Shown: positions 28,004-37,396, counted from the stretch's first letter. The stretch is DNA of 64,000 nt from DSOI01 sp041394885 (GCA_041394885.1 JAWKHI010000028.1:1-64000), one strand, 5' to 3'. Numbers and translations are program-made. The notes: a model not told the origin generated them from the letters alone.

Positions 28004-28438
28004 CTAGGGGCACGGCATGCGATCGGGTGGCACCCAGATGCGGCGCGCCTCCACCGATTTCACGACGTCGAAGCTCCAATAGCCCTCGTGCAGCTTACGC
28101 TGTTGGCCAAACTCGGCGGCGGCGGCGCGGACCTTCTCCAGGCGGCTGGATTCGGTACGGCCAGTGAGCCAATCGGCGAGGATGCGGATCCAGAAGATCG
28201 TGAGCGTTTCGTGATAGCCGGAGGTGTCTGTATTCTGGCCGCCTTGGGCCAGGTTGTAGGCGGGAATCCTGCCGCGGATGTGCGCGGTGGCGTCTTCGAT
28301 GGGAAGCGCGGCGAGGTAGGCGGTGGCCATGACGATGTGGGCCTCGTGGGTCCACTCGGTGGACGGATAGGATCCGTCTTCGAAGCCGCGCAGGAAGGCG
28401 TCTAGTGAGGCTTCCGATTCCATTTCGGCGCCGGTCAT
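28004..28438 (-). CDS. Conserved hypothetical protein, last gene of the arg operon
   Basis: The start at ATG 28438 overlaps the argR stop by four bases (ATGA), so it is translationally coupled; the upstream extension of the frame is argR in another frame. The 144-residue soluble protein is helix-rich, with FEDGSYPSTEWTHEAHIVMATAYLA and YHETLTIFWIRILADWL as landmarks. I recognise this as a widespread uncharacterised family but know no function. Conserved His, Tyr and Glu residues (WTHEAH, GYHETLT) could form a metal or ligand site. Its place behind argR may be incidental. Confidence 0.75.
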   Translation of the reverse strand: MTGAEMESEASLDAFLRGFEDGSYPSTEWTHEAHIVMATAYLAALPIEDATAHIRGRIPAYNLAQGGQNTDTSGYHETLTIFWIRILADWLTGRTESSRLEKVRAAAAEFGQQRKLHEGYWSFDVVKSVEARRIWVPPDRMPCP

Positions 28439-28869
28439 GTCAGCAAGGCGCTCAGTTTTTTTCGCAGTGCCAGCGCCGCCGCGTTGTCGGGCGTGACGAT
28501 GAGGATGGTATCGTCGCCGGCGATGGTGCCTACCACCTCTCGCCAAGCCTCACGATCAAGCTCCACGGCGAGGGCGTTGGCTTTGCCGGGTGGGGTCTTG
28601 AGCACCACGAGGTTTTGGGCGAGGCGGATTTCCTGGAGAAATTCGCGGACCATCGCGGCTGCGCCGGCCGATGGCGCGGTGAGGGCGCGGGGCGCCATAT
28701 AGCCTTCCGACGTCTTTGCCAAGCCGAGTTTACGGATGTCGCGGGACAGCGTCACCTGCGTAGTTTGAATACCCACCCGCGCCAGTTCCTGCACCAGTTC
28801 CTCCTGCGTGTGAACGCGTTTGCGATTGACGATACGGAGAATCTGGGCCTGGCGAAACTGGGTGTTCAT
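28435..28869 (-). CDS. argR: Arginine repressor ArgR
   Basis: I use ATG 28869 (MNTQFRQAQIL), which overlaps the argH stop by four bases; the longer frame to 29040 is argH sequence in another frame. The 144-residue protein has the winged-helix DNA-binding domain (VNRKRVHTQEELVQELARVG, QVTLSRDIRKLGLAKT) and the C-terminal arginine-binding oligomerisation core (VVGTIAGDDTILIVTPD). It represses arginine biosynthesis genes when arginine is bound. Being inside the argFGH operon behind an exact ARG box, it should control its own level. Confidence 0.94.
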   Translation of the reverse strand: MNTQFRQAQILRIVNRKRVHTQEELVQELARVGIQTTQVTLSRDIRKLGLAKTSEGYMAPRALTAPSAGAAAMVREFLQEIRLAQNLVVLKTPPGKANALAVELDREAWREVVGTIAGDDTILIVTPDNAAALALRKKLSALLT

Positions 28870-30251
28870 CGACGTAAGGACTGAAGCCTTTCGGAGGCCA
28901 ACGCGAGCGCGGCCGCCACCGCCCCCGGACCGGTGCCGCCGCGGATCTCGCGCGTCTTCATGCCTTCGGCCGGATCGAGCAAGGCGGCCATGTCCGGAGT
29001 GAACTCGGGCGCGAAGGCAGCCAGCTGTTCGCCGGTCCAACTGGACGGCGCGCGACCCTCCTGGACGCTATGGAGAACCAGCCGGCCGACGATCTGGTGG
29101 GCCTGGTGAAAGGGCACGCCCGAACGGGCAAGCGCCTCGGCAAGGTCTGTGGCGACGACCCAACTTCGCTCGGCGGCTTCGGCGGGGACGTACTCGTGCA
29201 GCGTGACGGCTTCGACGACCACGCGGGCCATCTCGAGCGACATGGCGGTCTGGTCGACAGCGTCGAACAGGGGTTCCTTGTCTTCCTGCATGTCGCGGTT
29301 ATACGTCATCGGAAGGCCCTTCATGGTGACCAGAAGCGAATTGAGGGAGCCGATGACGCGTCCGCATTTGCCGCGAATGAGTTCGAGTGAATCGGGGTTC
29401 TTCTTCTGCGGCATCAAGGAAGATCCGCTGGTGACGCCATCGGCGAGTTCCATCCAACCGAACTCCTCGCTCGAGTAAAGGATCCAGTCTTCCGCGAGGC
29501 GGCTGAGGTGGATCATGATGACGGAGGCGGCGTAGAGGTAGTCGAGGACGAAGTCGCGGTCGGCGGAAACGTCCATGCTGTTGCGGGTGACGGAAGCAAA
29601 GCCGAGGTCGCGGGCGATGGCGTCGCGGTCAAAATGAAAGCCGGAGCCGGCCAGGGCGCCGGAGCCGAGCGGAAGGACGTTGACGCGGGTGCGGGCCTGA
29701 TCGAGCCGTTCCCAGTCGCGGGCGAACATCTCGAAATAGGCCAGCAGGTAGTGAGGCCACAGCACGGCCTGCGCGCGGCGCAGGTGCGTGTAGCCGGGAA
29801 TGACGGCCGAGGGATACTTGGCGGCCAGCGCGAGGAGAGCGTCGAGCAGGGCCACCACCAGCCCCTGCGTGCGCTCGATTTCCCCGCGCAGCCATAGACG
29901 CGTGTCCACCGAGACTTGCTCATTGCGGCTGCGGCCGGTGTGAATCTTGTCGGCGAGAACGCCGGTCTTTTCCTTGAGCTTGCGGATGACGAGAGTGTGG
30001 ACGTCTTCATCGGAGGCACCGTCGAAGAAATGCGGATCGGCGGACGCTCCCTGAAAAATCTCGTCGAAAGCGCGGACCAGATGCTCGCGCTCTTCCGCGG
30101 TCAGGATGCCGACGCGCTCGAGGGCGCGGGCAAAGGCCTGCGAACCTTGCACGTCGGCGGCCAGGAGGCGCTTATCGAAGTGGAGAGAGCCGGAGAAGCG
30201 CTCGAAGACCTCCGAGGGTCCGGTTTCGAAACGGCCGCCCCACAGCTTCAT
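28866..30251 (-). CDS. argH: Argininosuccinate lyase
   Basis: The true start is ATG 30251 (MKLWGGRF); the longer frame is argG read in another frame. The 461-residue enzyme splits argininosuccinate into arginine and fumarate, the last step of arginine synthesis. The superfamily signature GSSLMPQKKNPD is present with the flexible catalytic loop Ser, along with HTGRSRNEQVSVDTRLW and GYTHLRRAQ with the catalytic His region. Length is standard, with no glutamate N-acetyltransferase extension. It overlaps argG upstream and argR downstream by four bases each. Confidence 0.97.
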   Translation of the reverse strand: MKLWGGRFETGPSEVFERFSGSLHFDKRLLAADVQGSQAFARALERVGILTAEEREHLVRAFDEIFQGASADPHFFDGASDEDVHTLVIRKLKEKTGVLADKIHTGRSRNEQVSVDTRLWLRGEIERTQGLVVALLDALLALAAKYPSAVIPGYTHLRRAQAVLWPHYLLAYFEMFARDWERLDQARTRVNVLPLGSGALAGSGFHFDRDAIARDLGFASVTRNSMDVSADRDFVLDYLYAASVIMIHLSRLAEDWILYSSEEFGWMELADGVTSGSSLMPQKKNPDSLELIRGKCGRVIGSLNSLLVTMKGLPMTYNRDMQEDKEPLFDAVDQTAMSLEMARVVVEAVTLHEYVPAEAAERSWVVATDLAEALARSGVPFHQAHQIVGRLVLHSVQEGRAPSSWTGEQLAAFAPEFTPDMAALLDPAEGMKTREIRGGTGPGAVAAALALASERLQSLRR

Positions 30252-31462
30252 GATTTGTTTCTGCTCTTCTGATTCTGCTGCCGGAGGGCGCGGATCTTGA
30301 GCGGAAGGCCGATCAGGTTGATGAACCCGAGGGCGTCTTTCTGGTCGTACTCGGCGCCCATGGTGAAGCTGGCGATATCGTGCGCGTAGAGAGAATTGGG
30401 CGAAGTGCGGCTCATCACGTCGAGGTTGCCCTTGTACATGCGCATCTTCACGTCGCCGGTCGCGGATTCGCTGACGGCGGAGAAGAAGCCGTCCAGAGCC
30501 TCGCGGAGGGGGGTGAACCACAGGCCGTTGTAGACCATCTCGGCGTAGTCCAGCGCGAGCTTCTGCTTGTAGTGGAGCGTGGCTTTGTCGAGCGTGAGGG
30601 CTTCCAGTTCGCGGAAGGCGGCCATGAGAATGGCGCCGCCGGGAGTTTCATAGCAACCGCGGGACTTCATGCCGACGAACCGGTTCTCCACGAGATCGAT
30701 GCGGCCGACGCCGTGCTTGCCGCCGATCTGATTCAGCTTCTCGAGGAGTTTGACGCCGCTGAGGGGTTTGCCATCGAGCCCGACCGGGGAGCCCTTTTCG
30801 AAGTTGACGGTTACGAAGCCGGGCTTGTCGGGCGCTTCCCACGGGTGGGAGGAAAGCATCCAGACATCGTCGGGGGGCGCGTTGGCGGGATCTTCGAGAG
30901 CGCCGCCTTCGTGGGAGATATGCCAGATGTTGCGGTCCCGGGAGTAGATCTTGCGGGTGGTCTGGGCGATGGGGACGTTATGAGCTTCGGCGTAGGCAAT
31001 GGCGTCTTCGCGGCTCCTGATGTCCCAGTCCCGCCAAGGCGCGATGACGGACAGATGCGGAGCGAGGGCCTTGTAGGTGAGCTCGAAGCGAACCTGATCG
31101 TTGCCCTTGCCGGTGCATCCGTGGGCGACGGCTTCGCAACCCGTGGCCAGGGCGACTTCCACCTGCTTCTTGGCCAGCAGCGGCCGGGCGATGGAGGTGC
31201 CGAGCAGGTACTTGTGCTCATAGATGCCGCCGGAGCGGACGAGCTTCCAAAGATAGTCCGTGACGAACTCCTCGCGCATGTCTTCGATGTAGACTTCCGA
31301 GGCGCCGGTCTTGCGGGCCTTCTTGGCGAGGCCCTTGAGTTCCTCGCCGCCCTGGCCGATGTCGCCGCAAACGGCGACAACTTCACAGTCGTAGTGTTCC
31401 TTGAGCCACGGAATGATGATGGAGGTATCGAGACCACCCGAGTAAGCAAGTGCGACTTTCAT
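30248..31462 (-). CDS. argG: Argininosuccinate synthase
   Basis: The start is ATG 31462 (MKVALAYSGGLDTS), which overlaps the argF stop. The 404-residue enzyme joins citrulline and aspartate using ATP. The ATP pyrophosphatase P-loop SGGLDTS is at 8-14. GTSIARPLLAK, HGCTGKGNDQVRFEL and YSRDRNIWHISHEGG are all present. It is a type I synthase of normal length. It sits between argF and argH in the direction of the pathway. Confidence 0.97.
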   Translation of the reverse strand: MKVALAYSGGLDTSIIIPWLKEHYDCEVVAVCGDIGQGGEELKGLAKKARKTGASEVYIEDMREEFVTDYLWKLVRSGGIYEHKYLLGTSIARPLLAKKQVEVALATGCEAVAHGCTGKGNDQVRFELTYKALAPHLSVIAPWRDWDIRSREDAIAYAEAHNVPIAQTTRKIYSRDRNIWHISHEGGALEDPANAPPDDVWMLSSHPWEAPDKPGFVTVNFEKGSPVGLDGKPLSGVKLLEKLNQIGGKHGVGRIDLVENRFVGMKSRGCYETPGGAILMAAFRELEALTLDKATLHYKQKLALDYAEMVYNGLWFTPLREALDGFFSAVSESATGDVKMRMYKGNLDVMSRTSPNSLYAHDIASFTMGAEYDQKDALGFINLIGLPLKIRALRQQNQKSRNKS

Positions 31463-32406
31463 AGAATTGCGTTGTTCCCCAATAACATCAGCAGAAGCGC
31501 TTTTTGCGCGTGAAGGCGGTTGGCCGCCTGTTGAAAGACAACCGACTGGCGGGACTCGACCACGTCCGCGGTTACCTCTTGTCCGCGCTTGGCGGGGAGG
31601 CAATGAAGAAACACGGCTGTTTTTTTGGCCTTCTTCATGAGGGCGGTGTCGACCCGGTAGGGCTCGAAGTGGACCATGCGTTCGTAGGCCTCATGCTCCT
31701 GGCCCATGCTGGCCCAGACGTCGGTGTAGACGGCGTCGGCGCCGCGGACTGCCTCTTCGGCGTCGGGTGTGATTTTGATGTTGCCGCCGAGAGACCTGGC
31801 TTCGCGGACGATGTCGTCATCGGGGGCGTAGCCTTCCGGATGAGCAAGCGCGAACTGCACTTCGGTCTGCGCGGCGGTGAGCATGAGGGAATGGGCGACG
31901 TTATTGCCATCGCCGACAAAGGCCAGCTTGAGGCCCTTCAATTTGCCGAAGCACTCCTCGAGAGTCTGGAAGTCCGCGAGGGCCTGACAGGGGTGATAGA
32001 GATCGCTGAGGGCGTTTACCACCGGGGCCTTTGCCCATTCGGCGAGATCGTCGACGGTCTGCTGATCGAAGGTGCGAGCTACGATGGCGTCGACCCAGCC
32101 GTCGAGGTTGCGCGCCACATCGGCTACGGGCTCGCGTTCGCCGATGGGGCCGATTTGGGTGGCGGCGCCCCCGCCCAACTGCTGCATGGCGAGTTCGAAG
32201 GTGAAGCGGGTGCGGAGAGAGGGCTTCTCGAACAGGAGCGCGGCGTATTTGCCGGCGAGCGCGGTGCGGTAGCGCTCGGGGTATTTCTTGATGTCGTGGG
32301 CGAGGTCAAGAAGCTGGCGGAGCTCGTCGACGGTGAGGTCCTGATCACGGCGCAAGTCACCGGCGGCGATCCGGGGAACGGGCGGGTTGGCCCGGACGGA
32401 ACGCAT
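31459..32406 (-). CDS. argF: Ornithine carbamoyltransferase
   Basis: I prefer ATG 32406, giving 315 residues; a TTG at 32436 would lie inside the ARG box. The enzyme makes citrulline from ornithine and carbamoyl phosphate. Carbamoyl-phosphate binding is shown by EKPSLRTRFTFE and YHPCQALADFQT. Ornithine binding is shown by DVWASMGQE and the HCLPAKRGQEVT loop. The usual HCLPAH is HCLPAK here, a small deviation beside the catalytic Cys that occurs in some lineages. It is the first gene of the argF-argG-argH-argR operon, behind tandem ARG boxes. Confidence 0.92.
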   Translation of the reverse strand: MRSVRANPPVPRIAAGDLRRDQDLTVDELRQLLDLAHDIKKYPERYRTALAGKYAALLFEKPSLRTRFTFELAMQQLGGGAATQIGPIGEREPVADVARNLDGWVDAIVARTFDQQTVDDLAEWAKAPVVNALSDLYHPCQALADFQTLEECFGKLKGLKLAFVGDGNNVAHSLMLTAAQTEVQFALAHPEGYAPDDDIVREARSLGGNIKITPDAEEAVRGADAVYTDVWASMGQEHEAYERMVHFEPYRVDTALMKKAKKTAVFLHCLPAKRGQEVTADVVESRQSVVFQQAANRLHAQKALLLMLLGNNAIL

Positions 32407-32419
32407 GCGCGCGGACGCC

Positions 32420-32457
32420 AGTGAATTTTTATTCAATAGACTGAATAATTACACATT
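32420..32457 (-). promoter_or_regulatory. Tandem ARG boxes (ArgR operator) in front of argF
   Basis: AGTGAATTTTTATTCAAT at 32420-32437 matches the classical ARG box (W-N-TGAAT-WWWW-ATTCA-N-W) at every position. A second, weaker copy at 32440-32457 keeps TGAAT and the A/T centre, with ACACA instead of ATTCA. The two centres are 20 bp apart, close to the 21 bp usual for ArgR hexamers on tandem boxes. The weaker box overlaps the -10 element. Confidence 0.88.
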
Positions 32458-32474
32458 CCGGGCGGGCGCGTCAA
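32446..32474 (-). promoter_or_regulatory. Promoter of the arg operon
   Basis: Read on the minus strand, TTGACG (32469-32474) and TAATTA (32446-32451) are separated by exactly 17 bases. The -10 lies within the second ARG box, and the perfect ARG box follows in the expected 5' leader, so bound ArgR would block RNA polymerase. Confidence 0.75.
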
Positions 32475-32510
32475 TGCTGACGCCTGGGGGGCCGGACGGC
32501 GATCTAGCGG

Positions 32511-34286
32511 TCAGTCGAGCTTGCGGACGTAGGTGAAGTAAGCGCCGCGCTCGGCGCCGCCCTCTTCGATCAACCAGGTTTGCAACTCGGCGGGGCCTTT
32601 CTGAAGATCGAGTTCGAATACGGCCGCTTTGTCGCCGGCCTTCACGGAGGTGGTCCGATCGGCGGCTCCGATCCGGATCCTCGCTTTCACAGCGGCGATG
32701 GCCTTGCCGGGAGCCGTTTCGCGGTTGGGCGAAGGGTCTTTATACGGAGCATTGATGGGGAGATCCACCTCCTCGGGCCACCGGCGCAACTCGAATCGGT
32801 ATTTGCCGGGGCGGGTGACGTCGACGGCCCAGAATCCGTTGGCTTCCGGCGCCTGGCGGATGCCGCGCTGGTTCCAGGTGCGCTCGGAGCCTTCCCCGTG
32901 CCAGTCATGACAGGTGAGGCGCACCGGATTGGCGGTGGGGTGCCCGAGGCCGATACGGACGTATTCGCCGGCGTGAGCCGATACGAGCTTCCACCAGTCG
33001 TCGTAGGCGGCGGTGAGGCGGGCGGTGGTTTGCGGCTGTTGGGCCGCGACGTCGGTCTTCTGTCCAGGGTCTTTGCGGATGTCGTAAAGCTCGAGCTTGG
33101 CGAGGTCGCCGTCGGGGCTGGGATTGACGAGCCGCCAACGATCGGTCATGACAGCGGCCTGCCGCCATTTGACGAGATTGTCGAGCCTCTGGGAATCGGT
33201 GACGATCGTGCGGTCCGGCCAGGCGCTGGCGGAGCCGGCAAGCAGCGGCTTCAGCGAGCGGCCATGCAGTTCGGGGCCTTTCGGGCGCTTGAGGGAGCAG
33301 AGATCGATGAGGGTGGGAGTGATGTCGACGTGGGCAGTGAGCTTGTCGATGTCGCGGCCGCCGCCGAGGCCGCCCTTGGGCCACCGAAGGAAGAATGGCA
33401 CCCGATGGCCGCCTTCGTAGGGCGAGCCTTTGGCTCCGCGCATGCCGGCGTTGAAGACATTGGCGCCGGCGGCGGTTCCGTTGTCGGTGGTGAAGATGAG
33501 GATGGTGTTTTCCGAAAGACCCTGTTTGTCGAGCCAGGCGCGGAGGCGGGCGACATTGTCGTCGATGTTCTCGATCATGCCGTAGAAGCCGGGGTCGCGG
33601 AGGCCCTTGGTAGAGGTGTGCCGCTGGGAGTAGCGTTCCGGGGCCCACATGGGGCCGTGCGGGGCATTGGTGGGGATGTAGCAGAAAAACGGCGACCGCT
33701 TTGCGCTGGCGTCGCCCATGAAGCGCATCGCGTTGTCGAACCAGACGTCGGTGCAGAAGCCTTTGTACCGTTCGGGGCGGCCGTTGTGGAAGTAGGTGTC
33801 GTCGGCATAGTCGTTACCGAAGAAATCCGGGGTCTGCCAGACACCGCCTCCGCCGTGGACGAGCACTTCGTCGAAGCCGCGGTCCTGCGGACGGCAGGGA
33901 TGATTGTCGCCGAGATGCCATTTGCCGAAGATGCCGGTGCGGTACCCGGAGGCGCGGAAGCAATCGGCGAGGGTGACTTCGCGCGGATGGAGGAGGGAGC
34001 GTCCCATGATGGTGTGCCATGCGCCGGTGACGTTGGTGTACCGGCCGGTGAGCAAGGCGGAGCGCGTGGGAGCGCAGGTGGGGCTGACGTGATAGTTGGT
34101 GAGCCGGACCGATTCCGAATGCAACTTGTCGATGGCGGGCGTGTGGATAGAGGGATTGCCGTGGCAGGCCAGATCGCCGTAGCCCTGGTCATCGGTCATA
34201 ACGAGAACGACGTTGGGCGGGTTTGTGGCGGCGGGAGCCAATGCGGGAAGCAGGGCGGCGCCAAGGAAGTTCCGGCGGGAGGTCAT
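32511..34286 (-). CDS. Secreted arylsulfatase-type sulfatase
   Basis: The 591-residue protein begins with a Tat-like leader (MTSRRNFLGAALLPALAPA). The sulfatase signature CAPTR is at 71-75, where Cys71 would be converted to formylglycine. DD at 32-33 bind calcium, and GKWHLGD, FDEVLVHGG and FTTDNGT supply further active-site residues. It would remove sulfate esters from a polysaccharide or other organic sulfate. The C-terminal part (about 470-591) is a beta domain typical of S1-family acidobacterial and planctomycete sulfatases. It is divergent from the TonB-linked barrel gene, 54 bp away, consistent with use of a sulfated glycan. Confidence 0.92.
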   Translation of the reverse strand: MTSRRNFLGAALLPALAPAATNPPNVVLVMTDDQGYGDLACHGNPSIHTPAIDKLHSESVRLTNYHVSPTCAPTRSALLTGRYTNVTGAWHTIMGRSLLHPREVTLADCFRASGYRTGIFGKWHLGDNHPCRPQDRGFDEVLVHGGGGVWQTPDFFGNDYADDTYFHNGRPERYKGFCTDVWFDNAMRFMGDASAKRSPFFCYIPTNAPHGPMWAPERYSQRHTSTKGLRDPGFYGMIENIDDNVARLRAWLDKQGLSENTILIFTTDNGTAAGANVFNAGMRGAKGSPYEGGHRVPFFLRWPKGGLGGGRDIDKLTAHVDITPTLIDLCSLKRPKGPELHGRSLKPLLAGSASAWPDRTIVTDSQRLDNLVKWRQAAVMTDRWRLVNPSPDGDLAKLELYDIRKDPGQKTDVAAQQPQTTARLTAAYDDWWKLVSAHAGEYVRIGLGHPTANPVRLTCHDWHGEGSERTWNQRGIRQAPEANGFWAVDVTRPGKYRFELRRWPEEVDLPINAPYKDPSPNRETAPGKAIAAVKARIRIGAADRTTSVKAGDKAAVFELDLQKGPAELQTWLIEEGGAERGAYFTYVRKLD

Positions 34287-34340
34287 TGTTTGAGATTACT
34301 AAACGCGAAGCGGGCCGCGTTACTCTAGAGAGATCGCATT

Positions 34341-36953
34341 GTGACGCTACTCCTCGTTTCCCTGCTGGCTCTGGCAGGGTCTGCCCAGACGCCATCCGCG
34401 GCTCCACCAACTCCGGAAGCCAAGCCGGCGCGGACAGAAGCAGGCGGAGACAGCGCTCCCGCGCAGCAGCGCACCTCACTCAACCTGTTGGGCCAGACCG
34501 ACACCAATCGCGGGGAGAGCCGCCGCAACGAAAACGTGCAGTTCAATCTGGTGGACAACAACGCGGTGAAGGAGATGAATATTCGCCTGGGGGCCACCGC
34601 CACCATTGTGGGCGAGTTTCAGGCCGACCGCCGGTATTTCGGCGCGGAACTGGGGGCCCGGCCCGCGGCTCCGGTTCACGCCGCCGCGTCGCCGGCCGCG
34701 TCGGTGCATGGGTCTTTGTTCCTGAATCACAACAACAGCATCTTTAGCGCGCGATCGTTCTTCCAGGTGGGCGATGTCCGGCCGGCGCGCGAAAACAACT
34801 ACGGATTCACGGTGAATACGTCGTTGTGGAAGGGTGCGTCGCTTTCGATGAACGGATCGCAAAACAAGCAGCGCGGCGTGGTGAACGGGAATGTGCTGGT
34901 GCCGCTGTTATCGGAGCGAACGCCGCTGACCAGCGATCCTCAATTGCGGCCGATCGTCGAGAATTATCTCGCGGCATATCCGGCCGAGCTTCCCAATCGC
35001 ACCGATATCGCCGACCGGGCGCTGAACACCAACTCGCCGCAGCAGATCGATACGGACGCCGCCGGTATCCAACTCGACCAGCGAATGGGGACGAGGGACC
35101 GCATCACGCTGCGGTATGGTTTCACGGCGCAGAGCGTGGATGCGTTCCAGTTTGTGGCCGGGCAGAATCCGGACACCGACACGAAGTCTCACACGGCGCG
35201 GATCACGTGGAATCGGGCATGGTCGGCTATGACGACGATGGACGCATCGGTTGGGTTCGATCGATTGGGATCGCTGCTGCAGCCGGCGGCGCCCTACGGG
35301 TCCATCAGTTCGAGCAATGCGCTCAGCTCGATCGGTCCGTCGCCGATCATCCCGATTGACCGGGCGCAGAACCGCTACCGGGGCGCGGTATCGGTGGCGC
35401 ACCTGCGTGGGCGGCACCGGCTGAGTTTCGGCGGCGGGTGGACTCGTCTGCAGTACAACGGCGAAGAGACCGATGGCCACCGGGGAATCCTGTCCTTCCG
35501 GAACGATTTCGGGCGCGACGCGATCACCAACCTGCGGATGGGGACACCGAGCCAGTTGATTCAAGCCCTCGGCACTACCTACCGCGGCTTCCGCAATTGG
35601 GATAGCGCGATCTTCGCCGGAGACCGGTGGCAGGCGACATCGTCGCTCACCCTGCAATTCTCGCTGCGATATGAGGCGTGGACGCGTCCGCACGACGTGA
35701 CCGGACGGAGCAACCTGCAGCTGGATTCCGACCTCAACAACTTTGCGCCATCATTCGGGTTCGCGCAGCGAATGCCGGGGAAGTGGGGCGTTTTGCGGGG
35801 GGCTTACGGGCTCCACTATGGCGAGATCTTTCCCGTCACCTACGGGCAGGATCGTTTGAACGCACCGAACAGTCTGCGCATCGTGATCAACCAACCGAAT
35901 CTGGCCGATCCGTTGGGCGGCCGGCGATTCGAGGAATTGGATCCGAATGGCCCGTCGAGTCTGGTGGAGATCTCGCGGGATCTGGCGACGCCGTATTCGC
36001 ATCAATACAACTTCAGTTGGGAAGCCGAGGTGGCTCCGCAGTGGAAGCTGCAACTGGGATACGCCGGCAGCCGTTCGAACAAGCTGATCATGACGTGGTT
36101 TCTGAATCGCGGGCAGGTGGTGGAGGGCATCCCGCTGATCAGCGCCACCATCAACGAGCGCCGGGCAAACCCGAACCGTTACGAGCATCTCTACGTGCTC
36201 AACGGATCGCGTGGATATTATGACGCGGGCCGGGCGTCGCTTGTGGCGCCGCGGTGGAGGGGGGTGAATTTTTCGGTTTCGTATTGGTTCAGCAAGGCGA
36301 TCGATTTGGGCACCGACTACGCCAATACGGCGTCGGGCCCGGACGCGCGCGTCGCGGTGAGCCAAACCGAGTCCGACGTTTACAAGGATACGAAGGCCCT
36401 GAGCAACTTCGATCAGCCGCATGCATTTCTGGGCCAGTTCCACTACGAGACTCCGCGGGGGCGCGATTCCGTGGGCCGTTGGCTGGGCGGGTGGGAGTTG
36501 TCGGGCGTTGTACTGGCGAAGCCGGGGACGCCGTTCACCGTGGAGTCCGGGTCAGACGCGCCCGGGTTCGGCAACGTGGACGGGGCGCGCGGGGACCGTC
36601 CGAATCTGCTGGATACGGCGGTTCTCGGCCGTACGATCGGGCATCCGGATACGGCGCAAAGTTTGCTGCCACGGTCGGCGTTCGCATTTATCCGGCCGGG
36701 GGAAATGGCGGGAAGCCTGGGACGCAACACGTTCCGGAAGGGCCGCATCGCGAATGTGAATGCGGCGCTGGCGCGAACGTTCGTGGTTTCGGGCGACAAC
36801 AAGCTGACGTTTCGGGCCGAGTCGATCAACTTTTTCAACACGGCGCAGTTCGCGGATCCGACCAAGGAATTGGCGTCGCCGAGTTTCGGGCAGATCAACA
36901 ATACGTTAAACGATGGCCGGACGTTCCGGTTCGGGCTTCGATTCGAGTTTTAG
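34341..36953 (+). CDS. TonB-dependent receptor-like outer-membrane barrel
   Basis: The start is GTG 34341, opening a signal peptide (MTLLLVSLLALAGSAQ). The 870-residue protein lacks the N-terminal carboxypeptidase-regulatory-like domain that most acidobacterial receptors carry. A short plug-like part (NENVQFNLVDNNAVKEMNIRLGATATIVGEF, about residues 63-93) leads directly to alternating beta-strands. The protein ends in FRFGLRFEF, the aromatic C-terminus needed for insertion by the Bam complex. It would import or bind a glycan or other large ligand. The neighbouring sulfatase and downstream fucosidase suggest a carbohydrate. About 150-250 residues shorter than typical relatives. Confidence 0.8.
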   Translation: MTLLLVSLLALAGSAQTPSAAPPTPEAKPARTEAGGDSAPAQQRTSLNLLGQTDTNRGESRRNENVQFNLVDNNAVKEMNIRLGATATIVGEFQADRRYFGAELGARPAAPVHAAASPAASVHGSLFLNHNNSIFSARSFFQVGDVRPARENNYGFTVNTSLWKGASLSMNGSQNKQRGVVNGNVLVPLLSERTPLTSDPQLRPIVENYLAAYPAELPNRTDIADRALNTNSPQQIDTDAAGIQLDQRMGTRDRITLRYGFTAQSVDAFQFVAGQNPDTDTKSHTARITWNRAWSAMTTMDASVGFDRLGSLLQPAAPYGSISSSNALSSIGPSPIIPIDRAQNRYRGAVSVAHLRGRHRLSFGGGWTRLQYNGEETDGHRGILSFRNDFGRDAITNLRMGTPSQLIQALGTTYRGFRNWDSAIFAGDRWQATSSLTLQFSLRYEAWTRPHDVTGRSNLQLDSDLNNFAPSFGFAQRMPGKWGVLRGAYGLHYGEIFPVTYGQDRLNAPNSLRIVINQPNLADPLGGRRFEELDPNGPSSLVEISRDLATPYSHQYNFSWEAEVAPQWKLQLGYAGSRSNKLIMTWFLNRGQVVEGIPLISATINERRANPNRYEHLYVLNGSRGYYDAGRASLVAPRWRGVNFSVSYWFSKAIDLGTDYANTASGPDARVAVSQTESDVYKDTKALSNFDQPHAFLGQFHYETPRGRDSVGRWLGGWELSGVVLAKPGTPFTVESGSDAPGFGNVDGARGDRPNLLDTAVLGRTIGHPDTAQSLLPRSAFAFIRPGEMAGSLGRNTFRKGRIANVNAALARTFVVSGDNKLTFRAESINFFNTAQFADPTKELASPSFGQINNTLNDGRTFRFGLRFEF

Positions 36954-37375
36954 GCCGGATCGAAGTGGAATTCTCGCACGAGCGCTGGTTCGACGGCGAA
37001 ATCGCTGTACCGAATCCAGACCGGTCTCACGACGAAGTAGACGATGCCGGGCCAACTCAGCCGATTCGGCCCATCGGGCCAGGCTTGGAAATAAATTCGC
37101 TGATACGCGGCCAGATCGGGCGGACGAATTTCCTCGGCCAGGCCCTCGTATTGGACGGTTTGCGCGCCGTCCCAGGCGATGGTGAAGCTGCAATCCGGCT
37201 TAGCGATCAGATTCGGATACTTGCGGCTGGTGGTGACGGTGTCGAAGACGATTTCCAGGCGCTGGGTGACCGCGATTCCAACCAGCGCCGATTGGGGGCG
37301 GCCGGCCTCGGACACGGACCCGATCACGGCGAGTTTGTGGCGTTGCAGGAATGGATAGAGTTCGGCTTCGGTCAT
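36950..37375 (-). CDS. Pyridoxamine 5'-phosphate oxidase-like flavin-fold protein
   Basis: The start at ATG 37375 gives 141 residues (MTEAELYPFLQRHKLAVIGSV); the longer frame upstream is shadow sequence. The split-barrel fold is indicated by LAVIGSVSEAGRPQSALVGIAVT and DTVTTSRKYPNLIAKPDCSFTI, typical of the general stress protein 26/PPOX-like group that binds FMN or F420. The substrate is unknown. It is divergent from the cupin gene 22 bp away, and its stop overlaps the barrel-gene stop by four bases (convergent). Confidence 0.8.
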   Translation of the reverse strand: MTEAELYPFLQRHKLAVIGSVSEAGRPQSALVGIAVTQRLEIVFDTVTTSRKYPNLIAKPDCSFTIAWDGAQTVQYEGLAEEIRPPDLAAYQRIYFQAWPDGPNRLSWPGIVYFVVRPVWIRYSDFAVEPALVREFHFDPA

Positions 37376-37396
37376 GCGCGGATTATAGAATAAGGC

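Noticed and set aside
32580..34328. 582-codon open frame opposite the sulfatase gene
   Set aside because: The sulfatase CAPTR motif and leader are on the minus strand; the + frame is a Gly/Val/Asp-rich shadow.
34287..34340. Sigma70 promoter for the TonB-linked barrel (TTGAGA at 34290, TACTCT at 34321)
   Set aside because: The spacer of 25 bases is too long for a normal promoter.
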